A stretch of DNA of 64,000 nucleotides from Shinella lacus (GTDB lineage: Bacteria; Pseudomonadota; Alphaproteobacteria; Rhizobiales; Rhizobiaceae), in contig NZ_WHSB02000004.1 of NCBI RefSeq assembly GCF_010994755.1, positions 248,001 to 312,000 on the forward strand, given 5' to 3'. The position numbers and the translations under genes were made by a program. Positions 7,885-16,567 of this stretch are shown here, one piece after another; within the stretch, counting starts at the first letter, position 1, and each line of letters opens with the position of its first letter. The notes under the pieces were generated by a model. The model worked only from the letters and a program-made list of their open reading frames with translations, searched no databases and was not told the DNA's origin.

Positions 7885-9500
7885 TCCGCTGCTTCCTCTT
7901 GTGTCTGCGTCTCGTGCGCGGCGGGCAGGCGCACGGTGAACACCGCCCCGCCCCCTGCTCCGTTTGCCGCCGAGATGCTGCCGTCGAAACGCTCGACGAT
8001 GCTTTCGCACAGGCTGAGCCCAAGCCCCATACCGTCCGGCTTGCTGGAGAAGAATGGCTCGAACAGCCGCGGCAGGACATTGTCGGCAATGCCCGTGCCG
8101 TTGTCCGCGACCAGGATCTCATAGGTCTGCCCCGCAGCCCGCAAGGAGACCGAAACCCGTCCATCCGCCCGGCCTGCCTGCTCCACCGCATCGGCGGCGT
8201 TGCGGACGAGGTTGTGGATAACCTGCTCGATCTCCACCGGATCGACGCGCGCCGGCGCCGGGGCATCGGGCAGGTCGAGATCGAGCGCGATGCCGCGCCG
8301 GTCGAGGTCGATGCGTGACAGCGCCACGATATCGGCGACGTGGCGGCAGAGGTCGTGCACGCCCGGCGCCTCCGCGCTCTTGCCGACATAGGCGCGCAGC
8401 CGCACCAGAATAGCCGCCGCGCGCTTGGCCTGGAGCACATTGGCGGCGAGCACGGTGTCGATCGGCGTGTCCTGCAAGCCATTAGCCGCCGCGATGCGCC
8501 GCCCGGCCTGGCTCTGGCTCAGAAGTGCCGTCAGCGGCTGGGTCAGCTCATGGGCGATGCCCGACGCCATCTCGCCCATGCTGTTGATGCGCAGCGCATG
8601 AGCAAGCTTCGTCTCATGCTGCCGCAGCGCCTCGCGCCGCGACGCGGCCTCGACCGCCGCCCGCGCCACGGCCGCGTCCTGCCGGTGCCGCAGCAGCGAG
8701 CGCACGAGCACCAGCCCGGCGAGCGATATCGCCGCGAAGAGCGCGAGCGGCAGTACGGGCAGAAGCTCGGCGAGCGTGACATGCCGTTGCAGCGAGAGTC
8801 GCAGCGGCTGCGTGGCGCTGGCGATCGGCGCATCGAAGCGGATGGTGCGCGCGAGGAAGGAGGATGCGGCGGGCTGTTTCGCGCCGGTTTCGATGAGCGG
8901 CCCGTCGGCGGTCGCCAGCGTCAGTGCGGCCCAGCGCGGCAGTTCCTCGCCCTCGATAAGTTTGGCGCCGTCGATATCTAGGCTGACGGCCAGGGTGTCG
9001 TTCATGCGCTTCATCAGGCGATAATGGCCGGACCGGGTATCCGCGCCATAGACGGCCTTGCCGGAGGCGAGGCCCTCGACCGCCTTTGCGACCTGCGCGG
9101 GGTCGACCGTCGAGCCGTCCGCGGATTTTGCGGAGCTCACCACCTCGCCGGCCGGCAGGCGGATGAGGTCGATGGCGACGACGCGCGGATAGAAGCGCAG
9201 GATCGATCTGGCGACGAGGTCGAAATCCGCCGATGGCTGCGCCTGCGCGAGGCCGAGCGCGCTGAGGCTCGTCAGATGGGCATCATGCTGGGCGACGCGC
9301 TGCGAGATGGCGCGCTGCAACGAACGCCCGCTTTCCGACACGTCCTGCTCCAGCGCCTGCCGGTGACTTGTCGCCGAATAGAGGCCGAAAGCGACCAGCA
9401 AGAGCAGCCAGCCGCCGGCAAGGGCGGCCGAGGTGCGGAGAAAGGTCAGACGTCGGGGCATGGTCGGCGAAGCTGCGTCAGGGATCGGGAGAAGCATCAT
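7881..9500 (-). CDS. Membrane sensor histidine kinase
   Basis: This 539-residue kinase has two membrane helices (about 23-43 and 247-268) enclosing a periplasmic sensor region of some 200 residues. After that come a HisKA dimerisation domain with His317 in AHELTQPL and an HATPase domain with the N box (HNLVRNAADAVE, about 429-440), DNGTG (466-470) and GMGLGLSLCES (490-500). The layout resembles DctB-type kinases. A GGGGGAGG ribosome site four to five bases before the ATG at 9500 supports this start. It sits 33 bases after the amidohydrolase gene and overlaps its response regulator. The signal is unknown; substrates of the adjacent transporter or the GlcG/HbpS-like protein are candidates. Confidence 0.92.
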   Translation of the reverse strand: MMLLPIPDAASPTMPRRLTFLRTSAALAGGWLLLLVAFGLYSATSHRQALEQDVSESGRSLQRAISQRVAQHDAHLTSLSALGLAQAQPSADFDLVARSILRFYPRVVAIDLIRLPAGEVVSSAKSADGSTVDPAQVAKAVEGLASGKAVYGADTRSGHYRLMKRMNDTLAVSLDIDGAKLIEGEELPRWAALTLATADGPLIETGAKQPAASSFLARTIRFDAPIASATQPLRLSLQRHVTLAELLPVLPLALFAAISLAGLVLVRSLLRHRQDAAVARAAVEAASRREALRQHETKLAHALRINSMGEMASGIAHELTQPLTALLSQSQAGRRIAAANGLQDTPIDTVLAANVLQAKRAAAILVRLRAYVGKSAEAPGVHDLCRHVADIVALSRIDLDRRGIALDLDLPDAPAPARVDPVEIEQVIHNLVRNAADAVEQAGRADGRVSVSLRAAGQTYEILVADNGTGIADNVLPRLFEPFFSSKPDGMGLGLSLCESIVERFDGSISAANGAGGGAVFTVRLPAAHETQTQEEAAE

Positions 9501-9533
9501 AGGGCCTCCCCCGCGCCTTGGCGATCCGCAGCA

Positions 9534-10976
9534 TCACGGATGCGGCAGCACCGGCAACGAGAGCGGCGCCAGTTCCGAAGCGGGGCGTCCGCGCGGATCG
9601 TTCGCCGGCAAGCGGCGCACCGCGAAATCCTGCACCGCCTGCAATTCCTGAAGCGCGCCGTCATAGTCGACCAGCGTCGGCCGGTCGTTCTCCATCACGC
9701 AGGTGCCGTCGACATAGACGGCGGCAACCGCGCGCTCGGCCGCGCAATGCAGCAGGTTGCGCAGCGGATCATAGACCGGCTGCATGCCGGGATGCTTGAG
9801 GTCGATCAGCGAAAAATCCGCCTTGGCGCCCGGGGCGATGCGGCCAATATCGCTGCGTCCGAGAGCCTTGGCACCGGTCAGCGTCGCCGCTTCGAAGACA
9901 TCAGCCGTCGAAACGTCAAACACCGAGCCGCCGGCGATGCGGGCGCAGATCATCGCCATGCGCATCTCCTCCAGCATGTTGAACGGATAGCTGTCCGTGC
10001 CGAGAGCCACGTTGACACCGTTTGTCCGGTAACGCCCGAGCGACTGCAAAACCATGCCGCTGCGCGAAAACGTGACCGGGCAATGGGCGACGGTAGTGCC
10101 GCTTTTCGCCAGCCGCTCCAGGTCGAGCGCCGTGCGCTGGCGCGTCCAGCTGTGGCTGTCGATGAAGATGCAATGGCCGAGGATGAGGTCCGGCCCGAGA
10201 ATGCCGAGCTTTTCGAGATAGTGCACGGCGGTGAGGCCGTGGCGGCGCAGGAGTTCCTCGTGTTCGGCCATGGTCTGCGCGGCATGGATGGTGATCGGCA
10301 CGCCGCGCGAGCGCGCCGCCTCGGCCGCCTCCTGCAACAGTTCCGGCGAGCAAGTCTCGACCTGTGCCGGCGCGATCACGCCGCCGAGCCGGCCGGAGGG
10401 ATGGGCCTCGGCGGCATCGACCGTTTCCAGCGCCCGGGCAAAGGCCTCTCGGCCGCGCGCCTCGTTCCAGCGGAAATCGAGCCGGTGGCTGTCTTCCACA
10501 TGCCAGGCGGCCTCGCGGAAGCCGGGGGCGACATAGGCGCGCGCGCCGCTCTGCGCGAGCGTCGGCAGCCAGCACTCGTGCGTGCCGGCGATATCGACGA
10601 AGGTGGTGACACCGCTGCGCAGCAGGTCGCCGAGCATGACGGTGAGTGCCGCCTGCACCGCATCGTCGCCGATCTCGATCAGCGTCGAATATTCGTACAT
10701 CGCCTGGCCCCAGAGCGCCGCCGTGCCGGCATCCTCGAACAGGCTCTTGGAAATCGGCTCCTCGCCGGAATGGCAATGCACGTTGACGAAGCCCGGCAGG
10801 ACCATGCGATCGCGGCCGGAAATTTCGCGCTCGAACGGCCCGTCATAGTGGCCGCCGACCTGAACGAACCCGTTCGCGTCGAAGACGACGTCCGCATCAT
10901 ACATATAGGCATGCCCGCCGCGGGCCGCGTCATAGGCGACGATCGTATGGGCGTTGCGGATGACGGTTCTAGGCAT
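9534..10976 (-). CDS. Metal-dependent amidohydrolase/deaminase (TrzA/AtzA-like family)
   Basis: This 480-residue enzyme belongs to the amidohydrolase superfamily, which hydrolyses or deaminates nitrogen heterocycles and related amides. Metal ligands are visible: HxH at His67/His69 (NVHCHSGEE), His231 (TIHAAQ), a further His268 (LGHCIF) and Asp328 (GTDSYPFNML). The closest style is the chlorohydrolase/S-adenosylhomocysteine deaminase group, but the substrate cannot be read from sequence. Its start overlaps the end of the aapM-like gene by 8 bases, so it is translated with the transporter genes. The transporter may import its substrate or a precursor. Confidence 0.88.
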   Translation of the reverse strand: MPRTVIRNAHTIVAYDAARGGHAYMYDADVVFDANGFVQVGGHYDGPFEREISGRDRMVLPGFVNVHCHSGEEPISKSLFEDAGTAALWGQAMYEYSTLIEIGDDAVQAALTVMLGDLLRSGVTTFVDIAGTHECWLPTLAQSGARAYVAPGFREAAWHVEDSHRLDFRWNEARGREAFARALETVDAAEAHPSGRLGGVIAPAQVETCSPELLQEAAEAARSRGVPITIHAAQTMAEHEELLRRHGLTAVHYLEKLGILGPDLILGHCIFIDSHSWTRQRTALDLERLAKSGTTVAHCPVTFSRSGMVLQSLGRYRTNGVNVALGTDSYPFNMLEEMRMAMICARIAGGSVFDVSTADVFEAATLTGAKALGRSDIGRIAPGAKADFSLIDLKHPGMQPVYDPLRNLLHCAAERAVAAVYVDGTCVMENDRPTLVDYDGALQELQAVQDFAVRRLPANDPRGRPASELAPLSLPVLPHP

Positions 10977-12063
10977 GGGTCGTCCTGAAATGCTGTTCGA
11001 GGAAGCGGCTATAGGCTCCCATCAGGGCGCTGAAGGTGAAGTAGACGGCGGCGGCGACGAGGTAGCCTTCGAGCACGGCAATGCCCTGCCATTCCGGGTC
11101 GCGGATGGCGGAGCGCACCGTATCGAGGAAATCCACGAGGCCGACGATGGTGACGAGCGTCGTATCCTGGAAGAAACCGATGAACAGACCCACCATCGGC
11201 GGGATGACCTTCTTCAAGGCCTGCGGCAGCACGATCTTGCGCATGACCTGCCAGTAATGCAGCCCGAGCGATTTTCCCGCCTCGAACTGGCCGACGGGAA
11301 CGTCCTGAAGACCGCCACGCACGATCTCGGCAATATAGGCCGAGGCGAAAAGGATGATCGCCACCTGCGCACGCACCAGTTTGTCGATGGTCACGCCATC
11401 CGGCATGAACAGCGGCAGCATCACCGTGGCCATGAAGAGGATGCTGATCAGCGGCACGCCGCGCACGATCTCGATGAAACCGACGGCCAGCACGCGAATT
11501 GCCGGCAGGTTGGAGGCGCGCGCAAGCGCCAGCACGATGCCGAGCGGCATGGCGAGCGTCAGCCCGATGAAGGAGAGCAGGAAGGACAGCGGCAGGCCGC
11601 CCCAGCTCGTGGTCGGCACCGGCGTCAGCCCGAAGAGACCGCCCGCCATCAGAATATAGAGCACCGGCAGGATGACGACGATCCAGGCGACGAGCAGGGC
11701 TCGGCTCCAGAAGCGCGGGACCATCGAGACGCCGCAGGCACCGAACAGCAGGAGAAGCGCCGTGAGCGGCCGCCATTGCTCCTCGTAAGGGTAGAAGCCG
11801 AACAGCATGTAGCGCAGTTTTTGCGCGACGAACGGCCAGCAGGCGCCGCCCGATACCTTGCAGGTCTCGCCATTGCCGGAAAACACCGCATCGACGACCA
11901 GCCAGCCGAAGGCGAGCTTGATGACGAACAGGATGATGGCGATCGATGCCACGCTGATGATCGTGTTGCCCGGCGTGCCGAAATAGGCGGAGAGCTTGCC
12001 GAGGCGTTGGGCGGTCGGCGCCGGTTGCGGCGGGGCGAGTGCCAGCATTTGAACATCGGCCAT
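10969..12063 (-). CDS. aapM: Amino-acid ABC transporter permease, AapM-like
   Basis: This 364-residue inner-membrane permease has about eight hydrophobic helices and the conserved EAA-type loop near GQFEAGKSLGLHYWQVMRKI, where the ATPase docks. It matches the AapM/BztC pattern: a long N-terminal extension with one membrane segment, then a HisM-like permease core. It starts one base after the aapQ-like stop and overlaps the amidohydrolase gene. Substrates of the family are general L-amino acids; a narrower substrate is possible here given the amidohydrolase neighbour. No ATPase gene follows. Confidence 0.88.
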   Translation of the reverse strand: MADVQMLALAPPQPAPTAQRLGKLSAYFGTPGNTIISVASIAIILFVIKLAFGWLVVDAVFSGNGETCKVSGGACWPFVAQKLRYMLFGFYPYEEQWRPLTALLLLFGACGVSMVPRFWSRALLVAWIVVILPVLYILMAGGLFGLTPVPTTSWGGLPLSFLLSFIGLTLAMPLGIVLALARASNLPAIRVLAVGFIEIVRGVPLISILFMATVMLPLFMPDGVTIDKLVRAQVAIILFASAYIAEIVRGGLQDVPVGQFEAGKSLGLHYWQVMRKIVLPQALKKVIPPMVGLFIGFFQDTTLVTIVGLVDFLDTVRSAIRDPEWQGIAVLEGYLVAAAVYFTFSALMGAYSRFLEQHFRTTHA

Positions 12064-12064
12064 G

Positions 12065-13213
12065 TCAGCGCTCCTTCAGCGCGACATGCGCATTGTACCA
12101 GTTCATGATCAGCGAGATGGTGATCGACAGCGCGAGATAGACGCCCATGAAGATTGCGATGGTCTCGATCGCCTGGCCGGTCTGGTTCATCACCGTGTTG
12201 GAGACCATGACGAGGTCCGGATAACCGATGGCAATCGCCAGCGAACTGTTCTTGAAGACGGTGAGATAGGTGTTGGTGAGCGGCGGGATGATGATGCGCA
12301 GCGCCTGCGGCAGCACGACGAGCCGCATGGTTTTTCCCCGCGAAAGCCCGAGCGCCGCGGATGCCTCCCACTGCCCCTTGCCGACCGCCTGAATGCCGGC
12401 GCGCACGATTTCCGCGACATTGGCCGAGGCGCTGAGCGCCAGCCCGAAAAGCAGCGCCACGAATTCCGGCCGCACATGCAGCCCGGCCGTCAGGCGGAAC
12501 TTTCCAGCCGTCGGGAAATCCCAATCGACGCTGAACCCGCCGGCAAGCCAGAGAAGAAAGACAGGTGCGAGCAATGCGGCAATCGCAAGCAAGCCGCCCT
12601 GGTTCGGCTGGCCGGTCGCAATGCGCCTGCGCGTCGCCACCGTGCGGATGAAGAACGCCGCCGCCGCGCCGCCGACGAGGCAGGCGAGAAGCGCCAGGCC
12701 ACCGCTTTGCAGCAGGGCCGCCGGCACGACGAGGCCGCTGTTTGAGAGGTAGACGCCGGGCAGAAGGTTCAGCGCCTGCTTGACCGGCGGCAGCACGAGG
12801 ATGATCAGCGAATACCAGAGGAAGAGATAGAGCAGCAGCGGCACATTGCGCAGAAGCTCGACATAGGTGAGCGCAAGGCGCGCCAGCAGCGGATTGTGTG
12901 ACATGCGCGCGATGCCGACGCCAAGGCCGAGCAGCGTGCCGAAGATGGCGGCGAGCAGCGACACCTTCACCGTATTGGCGATGCCGACGAGGATCGCCCG
13001 GCCGACCGTATCCGTCGCCTCGAAGGCGATAGCGGCCTCGGTGATGACGAAGCCCGCCGGCCGCGTCAGGAAGTCGAAGCCGGTCGCGATGTTCTGCTTG
13101 GCGAGGTTGTCGCTGGCCGTCGAAAACATCGTCCAACCGGCCAACACCACGAAACCGATCGCGACGACCTGATAAAAATAGGCGCGAAAGCGCATGTCAT
13201 GCAGGAAAGCCAT
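12065..13213 (-). CDS. aapQ: Amino-acid ABC transporter permease, AapQ-like
   Basis: This 382-residue inner-membrane permease has an N-terminal helix (YQVVAIGFVVLAGWTMF), a large mid-protein loop with extra helices, and a HisM-like core ending in the EAA-type loop (GQWEASAALGLSRGKTMRLV). That organisation is typical of AapQ/BztB, the partner of AapM/BztC. The ATG at 13213 has GAGG five bases upstream. The gene follows the binding-protein gene after a 69-base gap holding a strong hairpin, and is separated from the aapM-like gene by a single base. Confidence 0.9.
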   Translation of the reverse strand: MAFLHDMRFRAYFYQVVAIGFVVLAGWTMFSTASDNLAKQNIATGFDFLTRPAGFVITEAAIAFEATDTVGRAILVGIANTVKVSLLAAIFGTLLGLGVGIARMSHNPLLARLALTYVELLRNVPLLLYLFLWYSLIILVLPPVKQALNLLPGVYLSNSGLVVPAALLQSGGLALLACLVGGAAAAFFIRTVATRRRIATGQPNQGGLLAIAALLAPVFLLWLAGGFSVDWDFPTAGKFRLTAGLHVRPEFVALLFGLALSASANVAEIVRAGIQAVGKGQWEASAALGLSRGKTMRLVVLPQALRIIIPPLTNTYLTVFKNSSLAIAIGYPDLVMVSNTVMNQTGQAIETIAIFMGVYLALSITISLIMNWYNAHVALKER

Positions 13214-13242
13214 GAAACCTCGCCGCCGGATATAGGGAAAGG

Positions 13243-13269
13243 GGACGCGCGCAAAAAAGGCGCGCGTCC
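13243..13269 (-). promoter_or_regulatory. Intercistronic hairpin between aapJ- and aapQ-like genes
   Basis: GGACGCGCGC (13243-13252) and GCGCGCGTCC (13260-13269) form a perfect 10-base stem with a 7-base loop. Such hairpins after binding-protein genes commonly protect the upstream message and lower expression of the permease genes. There is no strong T run, so full termination is unlikely. Confidence 0.6.
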
Positions 13270-13282
13270 GGCTATGGGGCGA

Positions 13283-14302
13283 TCAGCGGATCGGCGGCGA
13301 GTAGATCAGTCCGCCGGCATTCCACAGGGCGTTCGGGCCGCGGGTCAGACCGAGCTTGGTGCCCTCGCCGAGGTTGCGCTCGAAGACTTCGCCGTAATTG
13401 CCGACGCTCTTGATGACGTTGTAGCCCCACTTGTTATCGAGGCCGAGCATCTTGCCGAGTTCCTCGGTGGCGCCCAGCATGCGCTGCACGTCCGGGTCCT
13501 CGCTCTTCAGCTTCTCGTCGACATTCGCCTGGGTGATGCCCTTCTCTTCCGCCGCCATCAGCAGCCAGACCGACCAGGAAACGATATCACCCCAGTTGGA
13601 ATCGTTCTGGCGGAAGGCCGGCGCCAGCGGCTCCTTGGAGATGGTCTCCGGCAGGACGATATAGTCGTCCGGATTGTTGGCGACGGCGCGGATCGAGGCG
13701 AGGTCCGAGCGGTCCGAGGTGATCGCCTCGCAGCGGCCGGAATAGAAGGCGGCGCGGTTCTCGTCCGGGCTTTCGAAGACGACGAGTTCGAACTTGCCGT
13801 TGATGGCGCGGAAGAAGTCGGAAATGTTCTGCGCCGTCGTGGTGCCCGGCAGGGTGCAGATCGCGGCTTCCGTCAGCTCCTTGGCGCTGGAAACGCCGAG
13901 CGACTTGGCGACCATCAGGCCCTGGCCGTCATAAAACACCGTCGGGCCGAAATCGAGGCCGAGCGAAGCGTCGCGCGAGAAGGTGTGGGTGGTCTGGCGC
14001 GACAGAACGTCGATTTCGCCGGATTGCAGCGCCTGGAAGCGCGTGTTGATGTTGGTCGGGACGAAATCGACCTTGTCGCCATCACCGAACACCGCAGCCG
14101 CAATCGAGCGGCAGATATCGGCATCGAAGCCCTGCATGCGGCCCTTGTCATCCGGCGCCGCAAAGCCCGGCGTTGCCAGCGATACGCCGCAGACGAGCTT
14201 GCCGCGCGCCTTCACGGTTTCAAGCGTGCCCGCCGCCGATGCCGCCCCGGCAACCGAAAGCCCGAGCGCCGCCGCGCAGATCGTCAGAAGTGCCTGTTTC
14301 AT
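13283..14302 (-). CDS. aapJ: Periplasmic amino-acid-binding protein, AapJ-like
   Basis: This 339-residue solute-binding protein of an ABC importer opens with a signal peptide (QALLTICAAALGLSVAGAASA). The SBP_bac_3 fold follows, with the family stretch GKLVCGVSLATPGFAAPDDK and GFDADICRSIAAAVFGD. Length and motifs fit AapJ/BztA. The ATG at 14302 has a strong GGGAGGGG site. It is the first gene of a minus-strand series that continues through two permeases, an amidohydrolase and a two-component pair, so it probably defines what that system takes up. A general amino-acid role is the family default. Confidence 0.9.
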   Translation of the reverse strand: MKQALLTICAAALGLSVAGAASAAGTLETVKARGKLVCGVSLATPGFAAPDDKGRMQGFDADICRSIAAAVFGDGDKVDFVPTNINTRFQALQSGEIDVLSRQTTHTFSRDASLGLDFGPTVFYDGQGLMVAKSLGVSSAKELTEAAICTLPGTTTAQNISDFFRAINGKFELVVFESPDENRAAFYSGRCEAITSDRSDLASIRAVANNPDDYIVLPETISKEPLAPAFRQNDSNWGDIVSWSVWLLMAAEEKGITQANVDEKLKSEDPDVQRMLGATEELGKMLGLDNKWGYNVIKSVGNYGEVFERNLGEGTKLGLTRGPNALWNAGGLIYSPPIR

Positions 14303-14873
14303 GCTTCCCCTCCCAATCGGGTGTTGTTGGGTGCGGCAGGCAACGCCGCCCTCCAGCAGCCCCGCCCCCACACCGCGACCATTTGGATCGCAATTATTGT
14401 GTACGATGCAAAAAAATTATCATCAACACTTTCAGACATGAAATGTCGACAATCCGCCCGGACTTCCCATGTACAATGGTCATCAAGCTATGTACGTCCG
14501 ACATGAACAGGTTGGAGGCGCCGTATAAAAAGCCATTTCGCCATATGAAAAGGCTTGCCGGCGAGCTGAAACAACGACAAAATACAATCAACCGGGTCTC
14601 ACGGTATGCAATTTACGTGTGACGAATTTTAGATGCGCGCGCCGGTAGCAGGCTCCTGAAAAGTTTCTCCCGGACGGCGGGGTCGGATCGTGAATGCTCC
14701 GGCCCCGTCTCTGTTTCGCCCGGTTCGCGCGGCAGTTTTCCCACCAGGCCTCGCATCATTCAGCGCGGCACAAGCGGGCTGGCGCTCCGCCCGAATTTTT
14801 CCCCGCACCCATCGGAACAATCGCCCGCCTTTCCGGTTGAAGGACCGTCGAAGACCATTAGGCGTGATCGCAT
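14303..14873. other. Non-coding interval upstream of the aapJ-like gene
   Basis: I see no convincing gene here; short open frames have neither ribosome sites nor coding-like composition. The part at 14390-14600 is clearly more AT-rich than its surroundings and probably holds the promoter of the transporter operon. It contains three GTAC-centred elements: TTGTGTACGA around 14401, ATGTACAATG around 14471 and TATGTACGTC around 14492. The last two are 21 bases apart. A short palindrome, GACATGAAATGTC, lies at 14435-14447. These could bind a GntR- or LysR-type regulator, but this is a guess. Confidence 0.35.
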
Positions 14874-15071
14874 ATGCCGGACCAATCCAAGCTCTTTCCC
14901 GACCATCGAAGGCTCTCGGGAGAACGCTACACGGTGGAAACCTTTCGCGCGGCCTATGACCTGCCCGCGCAGGAGGCCAGGCGCCTGTTCGAGAAGTTCG
15001 GTCCCTCCAAGCGGGAGCTGGACCTTCTCATGCGCGCCCGCCGCGACCCCGAGCAGTTCCTGAACTTTTGA
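14874..15071 (+). CDS. Small hypothetical protein
   Basis: This 65-residue, charged and helical protein (MPDQSKLFPDHRRLSGERYT to DPEQFLNF) carries no family I can name. Coding character is good: the central helix EARRLFEKFGPSKRELDLL has regular hydrophobic spacing. It is followed after 11 bases by a second small gene whose ribosome site overlaps its stop, so the two form a mini-operon ending at a clear terminator. Confidence 0.6.
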   Translation: MPDQSKLFPDHRRLSGERYTVETFRAAYDLPAQEARRLFEKFGPSKRELDLLMRARRDPEQFLNF

Positions 15072-15082
15072 GGAGACGCACC

Positions 15083-15241
15083 ATGACGAACCCAAAAAAT
15101 CCTTCTCCCGAGAAACGCAAGCCCGAGGACGGCGCTCCCGTCGAGGGCAGCGAGATGGAAACGGAAGACGAGAAAATCAAACGCGAGCAGGCCACCAAGC
15201 CCGCTTTGATGCCGATCGGCGATCCCGCCGGCGCGGCATAA
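15083..15241 (+). CDS. Very small acidic/charged hypothetical protein
   Basis: This 52-residue protein begins MTNPKNPSPEKRKPED and is dominated by Lys, Glu, Pro and Asp, so it is predicted to be intrinsically disordered. An AGGAG site lies about eight bases before the ATG and overlaps the stop of the preceding gene. A terminator follows 20 bases after its stop. No function can be assigned. Confidence 0.6.
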   Translation: MTNPKNPSPEKRKPEDGAPVEGSEMETEDEKIKREQATKPALMPIGDPAGAA

Positions 15242-15260
15242 CAACCATGATCTCGAACAA

Positions 15261-15290
15261 AACCCGCCGTCCTTTGACGGCGGGTTTTTC
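15261..15290. terminator. Bidirectional rho-independent terminator
   Basis: AACCCGCCGTC (15261-15271) pairs with GACGGCGGGTT (15276-15286) around a CTTT loop and is followed by a T run. It lies between the two convergent units, the small plus-strand genes and the minus-strand MFS gene, and can serve both. Confidence 0.9.
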
Positions 15291-15301
15291 GTGCGTCGCG
15301 A

Positions 15302-16516
15302 TCAAGCTGCCGCAAGCGCTTCCCGCGCCTTCGGCACCGGCTTGAAGGTCATGGCGATCAGGAAAGCGCCGATGCCGATGCCCCAGGAGCCGACATAGAG
15401 CCAGGTGTAGCTGGCGAAAGTATCGTAGATCAGCCCGCCGGCAACCGGCCCGAGCGCCATGCCGAGGCTGCCGGCCATGGCCGTGCCGCCGATGACCGTG
15501 CCCATCATGCGCAGCGGAAAGTTTTCCCGCGCGATCACCGCATAAAGCGGCATCACGCCCGCATAGATGAAGCCGAACAGGCCGGCGACGATGTAGAACG
15601 AGGCAAGCCCGCCGGTGAAGACGTAAGCCAGCGCGCCAAAAGCCTGCGCGAGCAACCCGAGCACGAGGATGTGCTTGGCGCCGAACCGGTCGCCGAGGAT
15701 GCCGAAGGCGACACGGCCGCCGAGGCCGGCCAGCCCTTCGATGCTGTAGATCGAGACGGCCGCGATCATCGGGATGCCGCAGGTGATGGCATAACTCACC
15801 GTGTGGAAGATCGGCCCCGAATGGGTGGCGCAGCAGAAGAAGTTCGTCAGGCAGAGAATGACGAATTGCGGCGATTTCAGCACGTCGCGCGTACTCATGC
15901 CGCCCTGCGGCTCGTCGGCCTCAACCAGATCGGCGCCGCCCGCCTCGAGCGCCGGCGCACGCCGCACCAGAAGCGAGACCGGGATCATCACCACCGCGAC
16001 GACGACGGCGATGATCTGCATGGAGGTGCGCCAGTCGTAGCCGGAGACCAGCCAGGCGGCGAAGGGCGACATGGTCATCGGCGCCATGCCCATGCCCGCC
16101 GAAACCAGCGAGACGGCAAGGCTGCGATGCGTGTCGAACCAGCCCGTCACGCAGGCCATCATCGGCGCGAAGACCGCGGCGGCAGCGATACCGACGAGCA
16201 GGCCGAAGACGAACTGGAAGGCGACGAGCGACGTCGCGATGCTGGCAAGCCCCAGGCTTGCGGCGAGCAGCACCGAGCCGGTGAGCACCACCGGCCGCGG
16301 CCCCCAGCGGTCCGACAGGCCGCCCCAGACCATGCTGGCGAAGGCCATGGCCAGGAAGCCGATGGTCATGGCGGTGGAAACGCCCGTCACCGACCAGCCC
16401 GTGTCCTTCGATATGGGCAGCAGGAAGACCGGCAGCGAGAACATGGCGCCGATGGCGATGCAGCCGAGCAGGCCGCCCGCAGCGACGATCACCCAGCGAT
16501 AATGCGTATGGATCAT
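15302..16516 (-). CDS. MFS transporter
   Basis: This 404-residue inner-membrane transporter of the major facilitator superfamily has 12 hydrophobic helices. The first-half signature is GGLSDRWGPRPVV after helix 2, repeated in the second half as GILGDRFGAKHIL. The style is that of the oxalate/formate antiporter and monocarboxylate group, so an organic acid is a reasonable substrate guess only. An ATG six bases further upstream (16522) directly abuts the GGGAG ribosome site, whereas the ATG at 16516 has proper spacing, so I chose the latter. Confidence 0.88.
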   Translation of the reverse strand: MIHTHYRWVIVAAGGLLGCIAIGAMFSLPVFLLPISKDTGWSVTGVSTAMTIGFLAMAFASMVWGGLSDRWGPRPVVLTGSVLLAASLGLASIATSLVAFQFVFGLLVGIAAAAVFAPMMACVTGWFDTHRSLAVSLVSAGMGMAPMTMSPFAAWLVSGYDWRTSMQIIAVVVAVVMIPVSLLVRRAPALEAGGADLVEADEPQGGMSTRDVLKSPQFVILCLTNFFCCATHSGPIFHTVSYAITCGIPMIAAVSIYSIEGLAGLGGRVAFGILGDRFGAKHILVLGLLAQAFGALAYVFTGGLASFYIVAGLFGFIYAGVMPLYAVIARENFPLRMMGTVIGGTAMAGSLGMALGPVAGGLIYDTFASYTWLYVGSWGIGIGAFLIAMTFKPVPKAREALAAA

Positions 16517-16567
16517 TGTCATCTCCCTTCGCGGCCGGCCGGATTTTTGGCCGGAGCCGCCCCAAAA

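Noticed and set aside
9024-10988. 654-codon plus-strand frame opposite the amidohydrolase and kinase
   Set aside because: Shadow of two clearly supported minus-strand genes; composition is Arg/Ala/His rich with no domain.
13680-13740. Two GGTCCGA sequences inside the aapJ-like gene (GGTCCGAGCGGTCCGAGG)
   Set aside because: They are direct, not inverted, copies within coding sequence and lack the 7-2-7 symmetry of the late-phage palindrome.
14394-14591. 65-codon minus-strand frame upstream of aapJ
   Set aside because: AT-rich promoter-like DNA, Cys/Phe/Ser-rich product, no ribosome site.
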